64,000 nt of DNA from Buxus sempervirens (GCA_947561395.2 OX387187.1:34205829-34269828), one strand, 5' to 3'. Counted from the first letter of the stretch, positions 33,925-45,253 are shown. A program made the numbers and translations. Notes: generated from the letters alone by a model not told the origin.

Positions 33925-36900
33925 TGTGCAGGCGTCGGAAACGCGGCATGGGAAAATTTGGAGTCGCCACCGCCTGATGGGGTGCAGGCGGACACCTGGG
34001 TGCCTAATCTTGTCTATTAAGGCTTAGGTTTGCGGTTTTTGAGATTCTAAGTAGGGTCTCGGTTGTGGTCCGGGAAGTCCGTAGACACCCCAGTCCACCC
34101 CGTTGGGTGACGGGTCCCTTAGGTTTATCCTGGTTTGAGTCAGTTACTTTAGTTTCACCCGATTCCTAATCCGATATGCAGCTTGGTTAAGTCTGGCAGG
34201 ACCACCTGAGTGGTGTGGGTCCCTTTAATTGCTTTTATCTTGATTAATTAGGTAATCTGAGTCTGGTTGGGTGGGCCCCGTTGGAAGGCCCACGGTGTCC
34301 TTGGTGGGCTTAGTCAAGCCCGTGTACCCTTGTGGGCCTTGGTCTATCCTAGGAGGTCCTTTGGGCTTTGGTTAAGTGCATTGATTTTACTTTAGGTTTA
34401 GATTTGAAGATTAAGTGTTTTCCATGAAAAGGTGGGCCGGATTGGTTTGTGAGCCCCTTAGGTGGGCCCACATGGTGGCCATGTAATTTTATTGGATTTA
34501 TCTTTTTAATTTGCCAAAGTGAGTTGGACACTGGGCTTGGGGCTCGTAGTCCAAATTTGGGTTTGAAAGCTCAGCTCTCTGAAGTCTAGGGTTTGCACCC
34601 TTCCTTGGTTTGATTAGTGGGTTTTGGCGGACCCGATAGGCCCTTGGTCTCGGCCAAACCATGCATTTCATGCATCAATTCACTAATAAGTTCGGGTGGG
34701 CCGCATTAGGTTTGGCCCACCCGGTTTAATCAGTTAATTTTACTTATCTTGATTAAGTTACATGCATACATTTCATTGTGTTTATTAGGCTTGGTGGGTC
34801 CCGTTGGAAGGCCCACGGGAAATCAAATTGGACAGGGGGTCCAAGTTCCATATTGGGTTTCTGGGTGACTCGGAAACCCTATTGTTTCATTTGGCTTGAT
34901 TTAGGAATGCGCTAACCTCAGATGCTACCAAGGAACAAGTTGGATGCGCAGCGAACAACGGGGTTGGGGGGTGCGGGGGGGCGAAGCCCCCCGTGGTACG
35001 GTAAAGGGCATTTTCGGGTTTCCAAAAAATATAGCAATTAGGCATTTTAAAGAGGGTGCGCTGACCTTAGACACTAGGCGCGAGGTCAGCGCGGGCCGGG
35101 CGGAACTAGCAATGCCCTTGCGCGCGCGCGCTAAGCTCAAAGGTTGGCGCGAGCGAAAGGCCCTTGCGCCCGCACGCTGAGCGCGAGCCTCGCACGAGCG
35201 AAAAGCGCCTCGCGCGAGCTAAGCGCGCGCTAGACGCAAGCGAAAGCGCTGAGCGCGAGTGAAAGCGCCAGCTCGGCAGACACCCCTCTGCGCATGCGAC
35301 TCTCTGTTTTTTCTGAAAACTCCATGACCGAGCTCATTTCAACCCTTTGTAACACCTCCCCGGTGTTCCTCAAACTCCCAGAAGACCTTTAAGCATACAT
35401 TGAAGTTACTCTACTACAAACTCAAGCATGCTAAACTCGAGAAATATACACGAATCATTCAAGATAAACCCACATCGGGAACACAGATAAACCCACAACG
35501 AGAACACATGCATGCAGAGGTGGGAGAAGCAAACCGTATGCGCATAAGAACATCACCAGCACAACCATGAATTCCCCAGTATCATCTATGATTCCGCAAA
35601 ATCGGGGCTCAGGATCCGTGCTCCAATCTCACGAAAATTCAGAGAAAGGGAAAAGAAGAGGGGGGTTTACATCGGGTACAAGAGATAAGAACGGAGAGGA
35701 ACAGGCTCCTCTTGGGATAGCCCAAATATACTCCGAACAGTAACTTAGAAATACCCAACTTGATGTGGACTTTCTCCCCATTTCCTCATAGAACCAAACG
35801 TAGGGTCTCCCTTACTTAGAGACTCTCCTACGGTGAACTGGGGAGGATAATACATGCCGAACTAATCATGGAAACAGACTTATGCGGGGAAGAAAGCAAG
35901 CCTAGCAAATTCTTTAGAAAAAAGTCCTCATTTTAATATATGCACGATGAAAGGGGGAGGAACCTTACCTTCTCTGAGCTCTCCTTATGGCACGCGTGGT
36001 CACTCCTTGTGGCAGGACAAGGCTGGGAACTCTCCTTTTACACCACCAATCGGCAACAAGCTTTCGCTCGTTTGTGTGGGGATGAAGAAGAAGCAAGAAA
36101 AAGGGAGTGTTGTATCAAGGTGGGGGGCTTGGGGAGGCCAAAGTGACTGAGATGAAGGGGGTTCGGGTGGGGAAGAAGCTTGAGCAGCAACTTGAGCCAA
36201 CGGAAATCCCCCAACCGAAAAGAGCCCAACCCAAGAAACGCTCACAACCGAAATTTTCCCAACCCTTTTGCACGAAGTCTCGCGTGGCTTTTATAGACAA
36301 AGGGGAATAGGGTCCGCTGGGTTGGCACCCAGCGGGCACCCCACGCGTTTCACACTTGCCCCATTCACGCGAGCGGCAAAATGATGAAAAAACATTTAAT
36401 GCAGCCGCTCGATGGTCGGAAAATCCGACTTTTTTGGATTTAGTCCCTGGTTATTTTTGGTTTAATCCGATATTCTGGGATTTTTACAGATTTAGTCCCT
36501 GGGATATTTCTTACGTTTGGATATTTACGTATTTGATCCCTGAGATATTTTCCTGCGAAACTCGCCACGTGTGCAGCTTTTTGCCACGTGCGCAGTTTGC
36601 CGGTTTTGCTGCTCGGAAACTTCGTCAACTCATATTTTCTCCATCCGGACTCCGATCTGGACAAACTCAATTGTGTTAGAATCGTATCGGAGCCCTCTAT
36701 CCAATGACACAGGGGTAGGCATCTGGATCGGATTTTAGCAGAAAGTCAACTTTTGGCTCCCCTTAAGTTTGACCGCCCGTAGAACCTTCATCCGGACTCT
36801 GATTCCTGCAAACTCAGTTGTGTTGGAACCGTGTCAGGATTCTCTATCCAGTGATATAGGGGTAAGCACCTGGATCAGGGTTTAGCAGAAAATCAACTTT

Positions 36901-37125
36901 CGGCTCCACTCAAGTTTGACCGCCCGCAGAACCTTCATCCGGACTCTGATTCCTGCAAACTCAGTTGCGTTGGAACCATGTTGGGATTCTCTATCCAATG
37001 ATATAAAGCGAGGTGGCCAATTATCACTTGATCAAAAATTCAAATTTTCACCCCTTAGGGTTTGACTTTCTGTCCAGGTTTTGCATTTCCGGCTTTTCTG
37101 GGAGCGCAAAAATGAGGTGCTTACA
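33925..37125 (-). mobile_element. Tat/Ogre-type solo LTR 3 (TSD GTTGG)
   Basis: On the minus strand it starts TGTAAGCACCTCATTTTTGCG and ends GACGCCTGCACA, with perfect GTTGG duplications (33920-33924, 37126-37130). The uninterrupted copy of this target in the 5' LTR (near 27085) confirms the insertion. It has a TATA at minus 36295-36288, a donor-like AAG|GTAAGG (minus, GT at 35968-35967), 147-bp repeats (anchors 36665, 36812, 36959) and a GCGCGAG cluster (35050-35290). No coding region. Confidence 0.93.
36288..36295 (-). promoter_or_regulatory. TATA box of solo LTR 3
   Basis: TATAAAAG on the minus strand, about 327 nt before the donor-like AAG|GTAAGG. Confidence 0.5.
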
Positions 37126-39644
37126 GTTGGTATTGTGCAATATAAGAGGTGGAAGGGCAAACTTGTAATTTTTAGTGGCTGATGGGAGAAGTCACTTAAG
37201 TGGAAAAACCCCAAGGAGAACCCCATTCGACCGAGACCCTTTCCCATTCTCTTCTCTCTTCATCTCCTCCTCTCCCACTCTCATTTCTTCTTCATCTTCT
37301 CCTTATTTCCTTCTTTCCATTACATTCCCATCCTTTTATTAAACCCATTTGAATAACCCTTGCAAGAAAAGAAAAAGGAAACCCCAAGTGCCATTTTCGT
37401 TTGGTGAAGAAGCTTGGAGTATTGTGGTGAAACCATCCAAGGGGCACGAGGAGCGCTGTTCATGGGTTGATTTGGAAGCAAGAAGACTTGCTCAAGTTAT
37501 TGCAAGAGGTAAGCAAAACCACCCCACCCACATTTCATGTTTTAGCCATTTTCATATATAAATGTGAAATCTAGGGTTTGATGTATGAAATGATTTATTT
37601 GGACGAATAGGTGTGATTTTTCTTGTGGGTTTTGTTAGTAGTAGATAATTACACATGCTAGGAGAAATTTAGAGCCCAAAAACATTAGGAATGAGTGAGA
37701 ATTGAGAAAAACCCCAAATCCACAAAAGTCGGATTTCGCGAGTTGCTGAGAAAACCTAGCTACCTAAACAGCCGCCCGAGCGCGGCATTAGGCGGTAGTT
37801 TTAGGTAGCTTTAGCTAGAGTTTTAAGGCATGGCCACTCGAGTGATTGTTATAGTGCTTGCCTTAACAGAGAGAACCCGAGAGCAATTTCGGGCCGCTCG
37901 AAGCAGGCCCGAGCGACCTATCGAGCGCCTTGCCCTGTTTTCCCAATTCTCCCAATTTTTTTCCAGATTGAACTAAGGATTGATTTTGTGTAAATCCAAC
38001 CCATGCATGAGTGAGATTTAGGAGTCTAGGGAATGTTCCAACTGGAGTTATCACCAAAATCCAAATAGTGAAGATTTTAGGTATGTTTTGCTAGAATAGG
38101 TTTTATAGAGAGTTTATGTTCCAGATTTTTATGGAAGTGGGATAAATCGATTCCACCACTTCAAATACCTTCCAAATAACATATGAAAGTAGAATACTAG
38201 GACCAAACCCAAGTTATATGAGTTTTCAAAAGAGTTGAGGCATGAGTTGCTAAAGAGAGTCATGGAATGTAGAAAATCCCCAAAAATAGGATTTTAGCCC
38301 AAATCGAACCACTGAGGGTTTATATTCAAATCCAACCTACGCATAAGCTAGGATTACACGTCAAGGAAGTGTCCCAAGTGGAAGTACCTCGAAATCCCAA
38401 ATACCAAGGATGTTGGATACGCGTTACGAAGGGAGGTCTTACAGAGGGTTTCTTTCCCAGATTCATATAGAGGTAGAATAACTTGAATCCACCACTTAGA
38501 TCACCTTCCAATTAACCTCTAGAGATAGAAATCAAGAACCAAGACCCAATTGTACAAGTATCAAAGAATTAAGGCACCGGCTGCCCGGAAGAGTCATGAA
38601 ATGTAGAGATTTCTAGAAAACCACAATTTTCCAATTAAATTCCATGACTAGTACCCCACATATTATATGAAGGGCTTCGGCCCCACATTTGACATGAGTT
38701 GCATGACCATAAGGGCTGTGGCCTATGGTCTTTGGTATTGAACGAAAGGGTAGTGGCCCATGGTTACTGATATTGAATGAGGGCATGGCCCAAGATTAAC
38801 CCCTTACCCTTGAGCATTTCCCATGCAAGTGTGCATGTGGTATTGATTTGTATCTATGAGTAGTGTGTGAGGTTCGCTTCCGTCAAGGATAGTGAACTAG
38901 CATCCTCCACAAAAGTGTATCTGTGGGTAGTGTGTGCGATTCACTTCCGTTGAGGGTAGTGAACTAGCATCCTCCACAAAAGCTTAAAATTGTGAGATAT
39001 CTGATTCATCAAATGATATGAGTTAAATGGAAGGCAGCGGCCCAGGTTATATGGAGCACTTCCCATGCAAGGGTGCATGTTGTACTTACATGTTATTGTT
39101 TCTGTTCGTTATGGTTGTATCATCCCAGCACCATGTGTAATTGGTGGCCAATGCCTAGCTGCCATGTGTTGATAATAAAGCTGGATGCCTAGCCGCCATG
39201 TATAGACGGTAAAGCTAGATGCCTAAGGGAAGTTGTGATGCCTAGTGAAAGCTGGATGCCTAACCACCATGTGTAGACAGTGAAGCTAGATGGATAGTTG
39301 TGGTTGTTGTTGTTCTTGATGTCTAGCCACCATGTGTAGACGGTGAATGCTAGATGGAAATTTGTGTAGTACGACACTAGACCTCTTACGTAACAATTGG
39401 TAGGATTGAAGCTAGATGGAATTATGTGCAGTATAATACTAAAACTCCTAAATACTAGAGGGTGAGATTGAATGAAAGATCATACTAAATGGATTAAACT
39501 GTACATTGACGCACAAGCATGCACCCACTTGTATTGCACTAAGCTATGATATTTGATTTATGATTTCAAATAACCGCATGTCATGATTTAGCCAATTGAT
39601 ATATGCCTAAACTGTGTTTTCTCGCGGATGCATGTGTTGCTTAT

Positions 39645-39686
39645 TGAGACATCTGTCTCACAGTTGCTTTCCTTCTTATTTTTCAG
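39645..39686 (+). promoter_or_regulatory. Hairpin plus acceptor-like module, Tekay-like 3' LTR
   Basis: TGAGAC-ATCT-GTCTCA (39645-39660), then TTTTTCAG with AG at 39685-39686, 26 nt after the stem. Relative to elements B and C (TGAGATA…TATCTCA), a stem T-A pair is replaced by C-G, a compensatory change. Confidence 0.6.
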
Positions 39687-40158
39687 ATCCATCGTCATCC
39701 GGTGTGAGGGACCGGGCTGGGGACTGAAGCAAAGATAAAGCCTTTGGGTATTGAGAGGATTTATATAGGCCCTAGGTTTTATTCCTACATATATGTATTG
39801 TTTTTGGATTGTACACCTTGTATTTTGAAAGAAGTGATATAGTCACCCGTCCTTTTGTAATCAAACTCTTGTGTCTTATTACATTTCTTTATATATATAT
39901 AGTATACACTTTTGATATGCACAGAATGGATTGTCTTATCACTTACACTTGTTAGGAAAAAGTTTTAATTCCTTCGTATTTATCAAGTAGATTGGCCCAC
40001 TTGCCACAGTCTAGGATGGGTTGTGCCTTGCAGGGGCAGACCTGGTTCCGGGGCGTGACAGAGCTACCAGGCGAGGATGTGCATATGGTTGGGATCCCAG
40101 GATGCTCGGGGATGCTATAAGTAGTCTTATGATCCCTTACAAATCAAGAGGCCTTTTA

Positions 40159-40266
40159 GGGCATAACACGAGACTAAATCCCCTTGGAACCCAGAAGTTA
40201 AGCATGCTCGGGTGAGAGCAGTGCTAGGATGGGTGACCACTGGGAAGTTTTCTTGTGTTATCCCTT
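40159..40266 (+). ncRNA. 5S rRNA-derived domain, Cassandra 5' LTR
   Basis: It matches the 3' two thirds of plant 5S RNA, including AGAAGTTAAGCATGCTCGGG (box A), AGCAGTGCTAGGATGGG (intermediate element) and GGTGACCACTGGGAAGT (box C). These are the pol III internal control regions. The first third is diverged. It is a retrotransposon domain, not a ribosomal gene. Confidence 0.85.
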
Positions 40267-40342
40267 GATAACAAATCCGTGAGGGCCCATTGGGCCCAAA
40301 GTGGACAATATCTTGCTGGGTATGGGTCTGGGACGTTACAAA

Positions 40343-40354
40343 TGGTATCAGAGC
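40343..40354 (+). promoter_or_regulatory. Primer binding site of Cassandra (tRNA-iMet)
   Basis: TGGTATCAGAGC two bases after the LTR end GACGTTACA. Confidence 0.9.
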
Positions 40355-40570
40355 CTGCCCTGATCGGAAAGTGTGTGGGTTCAGCCCAACGCGAGGACGC
40401 ATTGTCCCATGGATGGAAGTATGTGACATCCTGGGTGTCTAAGTGGGCGGGTGAATGGATCATCTCACTGGGCAAGCTACCAGGTGAGGATGTGCATATG
40501 GTTGGGATCCACAACGCTCGAGGATGCTATAAGTAGTCTTGTGATCCCTTACAAAGCAAGAGGCCTTTTA

Positions 40571-40678
40571 AGGCATAACACAGGATTAAATCCCTTTGGG
40601 ACCTTGAAGTTAAGCTTGCTTGAGTGAGAGCAGTGCTAGGATGGGTGACCACTGGGAAGTTTTCTTGTGTTATCCTTT
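40571..40678 (+). ncRNA. 5S rRNA-derived domain, Cassandra 3' LTR
   Basis: Second copy of the 5S-like block. GAAGTTAAGC, GCAGTGCTAGGATGGGTGACC and CACTGGGAAGT are preserved. It differs from the first copy at several positions upstream of box A. Confidence 0.83.
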
Positions 40679-40743
40679 GAGAACAAATCCGTGAGGGCCT
40701 AGAGTGGATAATATCTTGCTGGATATGGGTCTAGGACGTTCCA

Positions 40744-40912
40744 AGATAAATTTGCTTGCTTTGAGGCAATTCATTATACCCTTGGGGAAGATGATGTGCA
40801 GCCTCTAGACCACCAACGTAACAACCTTAGTATATATACAACAATCCTAGAAACAATTAGTGCATGTGATGTTCATCGTGCTTGTTTCAACGACATTTCT
40901 CTAGGGTCTCGT
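40744..40912 (+). other. Open frame of 56 codons between TEs (unrecognised)
   Basis: Frame starting at 40745 (DKFACFEAIHYT…NDISLGSR) is open across the whole 168-bp gap between Cassandra and element 1, with a coding-like composition. It could be an exon or transposase fragment of the original target DNA. I do not recognise it and chance is possible. Confidence 0.2.
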
Positions 40913-41321
40913 TGTAGACACCCCAAATTGCACTACAAAATGAGAAAATACTAAAAACATGTAATTAGAGCTTAAAACAGGTCAAAAATGCATAAAAATT
41001 GAATAAACAAGCTTTGCCCGTATTCTATTCACGGGCCGGTCACGCCCGAGATCGTTCTACGGTCAGGCGTGCCCGTGAAAACTATACGGTCCCCCGTTGG
41101 ACCGTAGTGCATTCAAGGTCACTAAGGACACGTGCGAGTTTTGTCCTTCTCTCGATTTCCGAGCTTTATCTTTAGTCCAATATATCTTTAAACGAGCGAA
41201 TTAAGTATTTTATTCGCTGAAGCCACCTTGGTTGGCTATGGATGGGCATTATCTCTGTATTTCACTCTATCTTAAAGACCAGGCCATATCCTTCTGGACC
41301 AGCCTTGCCCCTGGGTGTGTC

Positions 41322-41329
41322 TATAAATA
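41322..41329 (+). promoter_or_regulatory. TATA box of element 1 LTR
   Basis: TATAAATA just downstream of the palindrome cluster. The interval from a start near 41350 to the donor at 41426 contains no ATG. Confidence 0.7.
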
Positions 41330-41419
41330 GAGGCTCTCTCCTCTAGCTAAGGGCCACGAAATTTTGAAGAATCAAAAGCTCCAAGAGAAGGAAAGGAATC
41401 CCTGCTGCCTGCCTGCTCA

Positions 41420-41431
41420 ATCCAGGTAAGT
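41420..41431 (+). promoter_or_regulatory. 5' splice donor in element 1 LTR
   Basis: TCCAG|GTAAGT, a near-perfect plant donor 104 nt after the TATA. A candidate acceptor lies at 45199-45200 just before gag, and another inside the LTR at 42567-42568 (TTTTTTTTAG). Confidence 0.6.
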
Positions 41432-41533
41432 CCCCTATCCCTTTTTATTTTCTGTCTTCAATTCTAGAAGTAATAGGATCATCTCTATTGCTGTAGAATA
41501 AGGCCATATCTGTTTTTGGTATTCCTAAACTTG

Positions 41534-41838
41534 TCTCTAAGTACCTCAAGAGTCTCTCTAGCCGTAAAACGTGAAGAGAGAACTAGGGGAAAGGGGAACA
41601 GGTGGATCCCTAGAATAGAACCCCATATCTGTTTTTTTCTTTTTTTAGAATAAAGCCTCTGATTGTGTTTGTGTAACCAAACCTATCTCTAAGTACCTCA
41701 AGAGTCTCTCTAGCCGTAAAACGTGAAGAGAGAACTAGGGGAAAAGAGACCAGGTGGATCCGTAGGGTAGATCCCCATGTGCTTTAATTTGTGAGATATG
41801 GCTGTTTTAAATATCCTGATCATGTTTTAATGCTTTTT
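41534..41838 (+). repeat. 152-bp direct duplication in the element 1 LTR
   Basis: TCTCTAAGTACCTCAAGAG at 41534 recurs at 41686, with the following CTAGCCGTAAAACGTGAAG and CAGGTGGATCC segments. Confidence 0.85.
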
Positions 41839-42722
41839 ATGATATATCTGAATGAATAACATGAATCTATGATGTTTATAGCATGAGATCCCCATTTGTT
41901 TCCAAAATTTGGATTTTTGCCACTTTTGCACCTACAGCACTGTTTTCGTGATTTTTGCGATTTTAGGCTAGGATCTTGGATTTATCATGATCAATATGGT
42001 AGATCTGAATCCAGAAGCCTGAAAATAAATTCTAGGGTTTCATGATGTGGTTTTTAACTCGTTTTTCATTATTGAGAGAAGACCCTACGGTCTAAGTTCT
42101 CCCCTTTTGGTGTTCTTCATCAACGTGGGTATTTTTGGTTTTGATTTTCAGATTTAATGTGAAATTTGGGCTTTATCTATGTCCTGGACTATTCAAGTTC
42201 AATTTTGAAATATTTTATAAAAATCATATTTTTCTAGATTTCTAGAATTTGACTTGAAGCCAGATTTTTGGATTTTTCACTTTAAATTGATTTTATTGGA
42301 TTTTATCTCAATTTTATTTTGATCATGAAACCCTAGGAATGGTATGATCATATTTGATAGTTCTGGATCAATCAGACTATTCATATGAAAAAACCATATA
42401 TTTTTGTTTTTTTTTGTGATTTTTCCTGATTTTTAATAGCAAGCTTTTTCCTTTATTTTTAACATGAACAATACCTGGCAACCACCTTGTGTGGATGAAT
42501 AGGGGTGCCTAACACCTTCCCCTATTCATAACTTAATCCTCTTACCCATCTCTGGTTGTTTTTTTTAGGAGGGATATTTTTACCCTAAAATTTGCCTTTT
42601 GTGCTTATTTAATATTTTGGTGTCCATTCACACCTAAATTGAATGGTGGCGACTCTTTGTTTTATATAATCCCGTGTGATGATTGGGAAATCAGTAAATT
42701 GATTTTTCCCATGTCTCACAAC

Positions 42723-42741
42723 TGGCGACTCTGCTGGGGAC
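42723..42741 (+). promoter_or_regulatory. Primer binding site of element 1
   Basis: TGGCGACTCTGCTGGGGAC two bases after the LTR. It is identical to the PBS of element 2. Ogre/Tat elements are known to prime from tRNA-Arg, and I infer the same here. Confidence 0.75.
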
Positions 42742-44260
42742 TTGTGGATTTGAGCCTTTTGGTGTTTTAGTTCATGTTTTTGATATTTTTTGATTTGCTT
42801 GCTATTTTGTGTTCTTAAGCATGTGGAGTATGTTTTAAATCTGAATTAGTGCTTAAGAATTCATGGGGGTAGAAACATGCTTAATTTTGATTTATAGGAT
42901 TGTTTCTACAAACATGCGTAGGGGAGGTCCGTTTTGCTGAACCATGCTTATTTCTTGCTATATTTTTATGATAGCATGTTTTAATTTTCAACATGATCTC
43001 CATGATGATTTTGGGTGTATAACATGATCATATGTTTGCATTATAGATGATTTTTTTTATGAGCATGTTTTAGGTGCTATAGGACTGCTTTAGTTACTTG
43101 TTTATTTTAAATATGATTTCCTATTATGCCTTGGTTTGTTTATGCATGGCTGCGAAAAGAGTGGCAAGGGTTTAGGACGTTGTGAATGCACCCTATTTTT
43201 ACAATGCACTGTGCACATTTTATTTTTTTTACACGGCCTACCCTTAACCTATAGGAAGTTGAACCCGAATGTGTGTAGCTTGGCGCAATGAGGTCGATAC
43301 TTCGGAAAGCGAAAGTGAAAACATTCACCTTAGAACTTTGAGCTAATGATGTGATGATAATGTGGATCTGGGATTCTGGTCATCACTAGGCTTGAGTGCT
43401 AAGTTGCCATTAAGCCAAAACCCAAAACCCCTACGCTTGAAGGTGGAGTTACACATTTTTGGCTAAAGTATACAATTACGTGGGGATATGGGTTTGTATG
43501 ATTGTGGGAAGGCCGTATGCATGGCTTACAAACCAGGGCATAATGCGGATGCCATATTGAAGGTAAACAAGGTAACAAGGTAATCCCATTGTTTTGCATT
43601 ATTTTCATGTCATAGGGGTGTCATGGTACCCATTGGTTTGGGATAAAATTGATCCCAAAATATGCGTGTTTGCTAAAATCGGTGCAGCCTATAGGAAGAG
43701 TTTCTAACTCTGTTTAGAATCAATCCTACCCAATGTACACACAAGAGGCAACAAAAGGTACCAAATTCTTGAGTATGGTGTCAATTTGGAGGGTACATGT
43801 GCCTTCCTAAACATGTGTTTTAGCAAAAAGGTCAAAGTCCACTTTGAGACAGTTTAGAAGCCTTGCACTGGGTGAACCGTATGTTTGGATGAGCAATTAA
43901 AGTGATCAAACCATGTAAAAACTGGAAAAATATAACAGGGTTCCGTAAAACCGCATTTAGTACACGGGCTGGGCTTGCCCGTATTAGTTATACGGGCTAG
44001 GCTCGCCCGTGTTTTCCATGCGGTCGCGGCTTGCTCGTAATTTGAATGCGGGCAGGGCTGGACCGTACTGTTTATACGGTTTTCTTGGAATATTCAACTT
44101 TAATCAGTTTTTCCCACTAAAATCTTCCTTTAACCTTTAAATAATGATAAAGGGAAACAAGTTTGAATAAAATGCTTCAAAAAAAAAAACAAAAAACAAA
44201 AAAAAACAAAAAAAAATAAAAAACAAAGTAATTGAAAAAAAAATTTGAAAGAAAGGTTCC
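42742..44260 (+). other. Untranslated leader of element 1
   Basis: No gene. 43960-44090 holds a second cluster of CGGGC…GCCCG inverted motifs like those in the LTR. 44180-44245 is A-rich. Confidence 0.6.
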
Positions 44261-44985
44261 TTGGGCTTCTGAAAGCCTTTGAATTTCAGATTTTTCAAAA
44301 AATTCCTCGGGCCTCTGAAAGCCTTTGAATTTCAGACTTTTTGGGCCTCTGAAAGCCTTTGAATTTCAAAATTTTCAAAAATCCTGGGCCTCTGAAAGCC
44401 TTTGAATTTCAGAACTTTTGGGCCTCTGAAAGCCTTTGAATTTCAGACCTTTTTCTTTTGGGCCTCTGAAAGCCTTTGAATTTCAGATCTTTTGGGCCTT
44501 TGAAAGCCTTTGAATTTCAGAACTTTTGGGCCTCTGAAAGCCTTTGAATTTCAGAACTTTTGGGCCTCTGAAAGCCTTTGAATTTCAGACCTTTTTCTTT
44601 TGGGCCTTTGAAAGCCTTTGAATTTAAGATCTTTTGGGCTTCTGAAAGCCTTTGAATTTCAGACCTTTTTCTTTTGGGCCTCTGGAAGCCTTTGAATTTC
44701 AGATCTTTGGGCCTCTGAATGCCTTTGAATTTCAGACTTTTTTTTTCTCTCAAAATATCCCTGGGGCTCTGAAAGCCTTTGAATTTCAGACTTTCATAAA
44801 AAATCCTCGGGCCTCTGAAAGCCTTTGAATTTCAGACCTTTTCTCAAAATATCCCTGGGCCTCTGAAAGCCTTTGAATTTCAGACCTTTTCCAAAAATAT
44901 CCCTGGGCCTCTGAAAGCCTTTGAATTTCAGACCCCTTTTTTTTAAAAAAAAACCCCCGGGCCTCTGAAAACCTTTGAATTTCAG
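44261..44985 (+). repeat. 18-copy minisatellite in the leader of element 1
   Basis: The core GGGCCTCTGAAAGCCTTTGA, continuing ATTTCAGA, is repeated 18 times with 3-30-bp variable T/A-rich spacers. The antisense frames across it (repeated KFKGFQRP) are translation artefacts. It lies between PBS and gag, not next to the 3' LTR where Tat/Ogre tandem arrays are often described. Confidence 0.95.
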
Positions 44986-45185
44986 ATCTTTCTCTCTTTT
45001 ATGGGACCTGTTGGAAGCCCTAGAATATTCCAACAATTCAATTCAAAAAAAAAAAAAACACAAAAAAAAAGAAAAAGAAAAAAGAAGCGAATAAAGAAAA
45101 AAATCCAAACTCGTGTTCACCCAGCTTGCACATAGGCATTCCTAAGCATGTGAATGAGCTTAATTGGGCACTGATATTTTTTCAT

Positions 45186-45200
45186 TTATTTTCAATCCAG
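45186..45200 (+). promoter_or_regulatory. 3' splice acceptor before gag of element 1
   Basis: A T-rich tract ending CAATCCAG|GTACTAA (AG at 45199-45200). The gag ATG is the first ATG after it, 53 nt downstream, mirroring element 2. Confidence 0.55.
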
Positions 45201-45253
45201 GTACTAATACACTTGCAATCATAGCTCCTGTAACCAGATCAAGAGCTCGAGCC

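Larger units (their letters stand above)
26914..40060 (+). mobile_element. Degenerate Tekay/Del-like Ty3/gypsy chromovirus
   Basis: Order: 5' LTR (26914-30166), tRNA-iMet PBS, gag, protease, RT fragment, integrase, chromodomain-like end, 3' LTR (33733-40060). The chromodomain remnant after integrase and the PBS point to a chromovirus of the Tekay/Del type. The RNase H region is deleted and all frames are broken. The first 15 bp of the 5' LTR are missing, as is the start of the adjoining Cassandra LTR, so a deletion crossed the left junction. Confidence 0.82.
33733..40060 (+). repeat. 3' LTR of the Tekay-like element, split by solo LTR 3
   Basis: Begins TGTGAAACCCTGCCCC after a purine-rich AGGAGAGTAGAA and ends GGGGCGTGACA. 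Its own sequence is 33733-33924 plus 37131-40060. It has a donor-like AAGAG|GTAAGC (GT at 37509-37510), a CpG-rich cluster (37740-37930), two 67-bp repeats, and a hairpin and acceptor (39645-39686). Confidence 0.85.
40061..40743 (+). mobile_element. Cassandra TRIM element (5' LTR truncated)
   Basis: Two near-identical LTRs, 40061-40340 (left end missing) and 40422-40743 (starts TGTGACATCC), surround a short spacer with a tRNA-iMet PBS. Each LTR carries a 5S-rRNA-like block. LTRs with a 5S domain, a tRNA-Met PBS and no coding capacity define Cassandra. The Tekay-like 3' LTR abuts the truncated end. Confidence 0.9.
40913..42720 (+). repeat. 5' LTR of element 1
   Basis: 1,808 bp from TGTAGACACCCC to …GTCTCACA. 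It contains a CGGGC/GCCCG palindrome cluster (41020-41100), TATA (41322), a strong donor TCCAG|GTAAGT (41426), a 152-bp duplication (41534-41838) and a GTGCCTAACACCTTCCCC box near its end (42507-42524), a phrase familiar from Tat/Athila-type LTRs. Confidence 0.85.

Noticed and set aside
37349-37561. 70-codon frame in the Tekay-like 3' LTR leader
   Set aside because: No ATG in frame and the 5' LTR copy has stops; better read as an untranslated leader exon.
40159-40678. Genuine 5S rRNA genes
   Set aside because: The 5' third is diverged, spacing is wrong for a 5S array, and both copies lie in LTRs with a PBS between them.
44517-45036. Antisense frames with repeated KFKGFQRP peptides
   Set aside because: They are translations of the 28-bp minisatellite; no start context or relative supports a protein.
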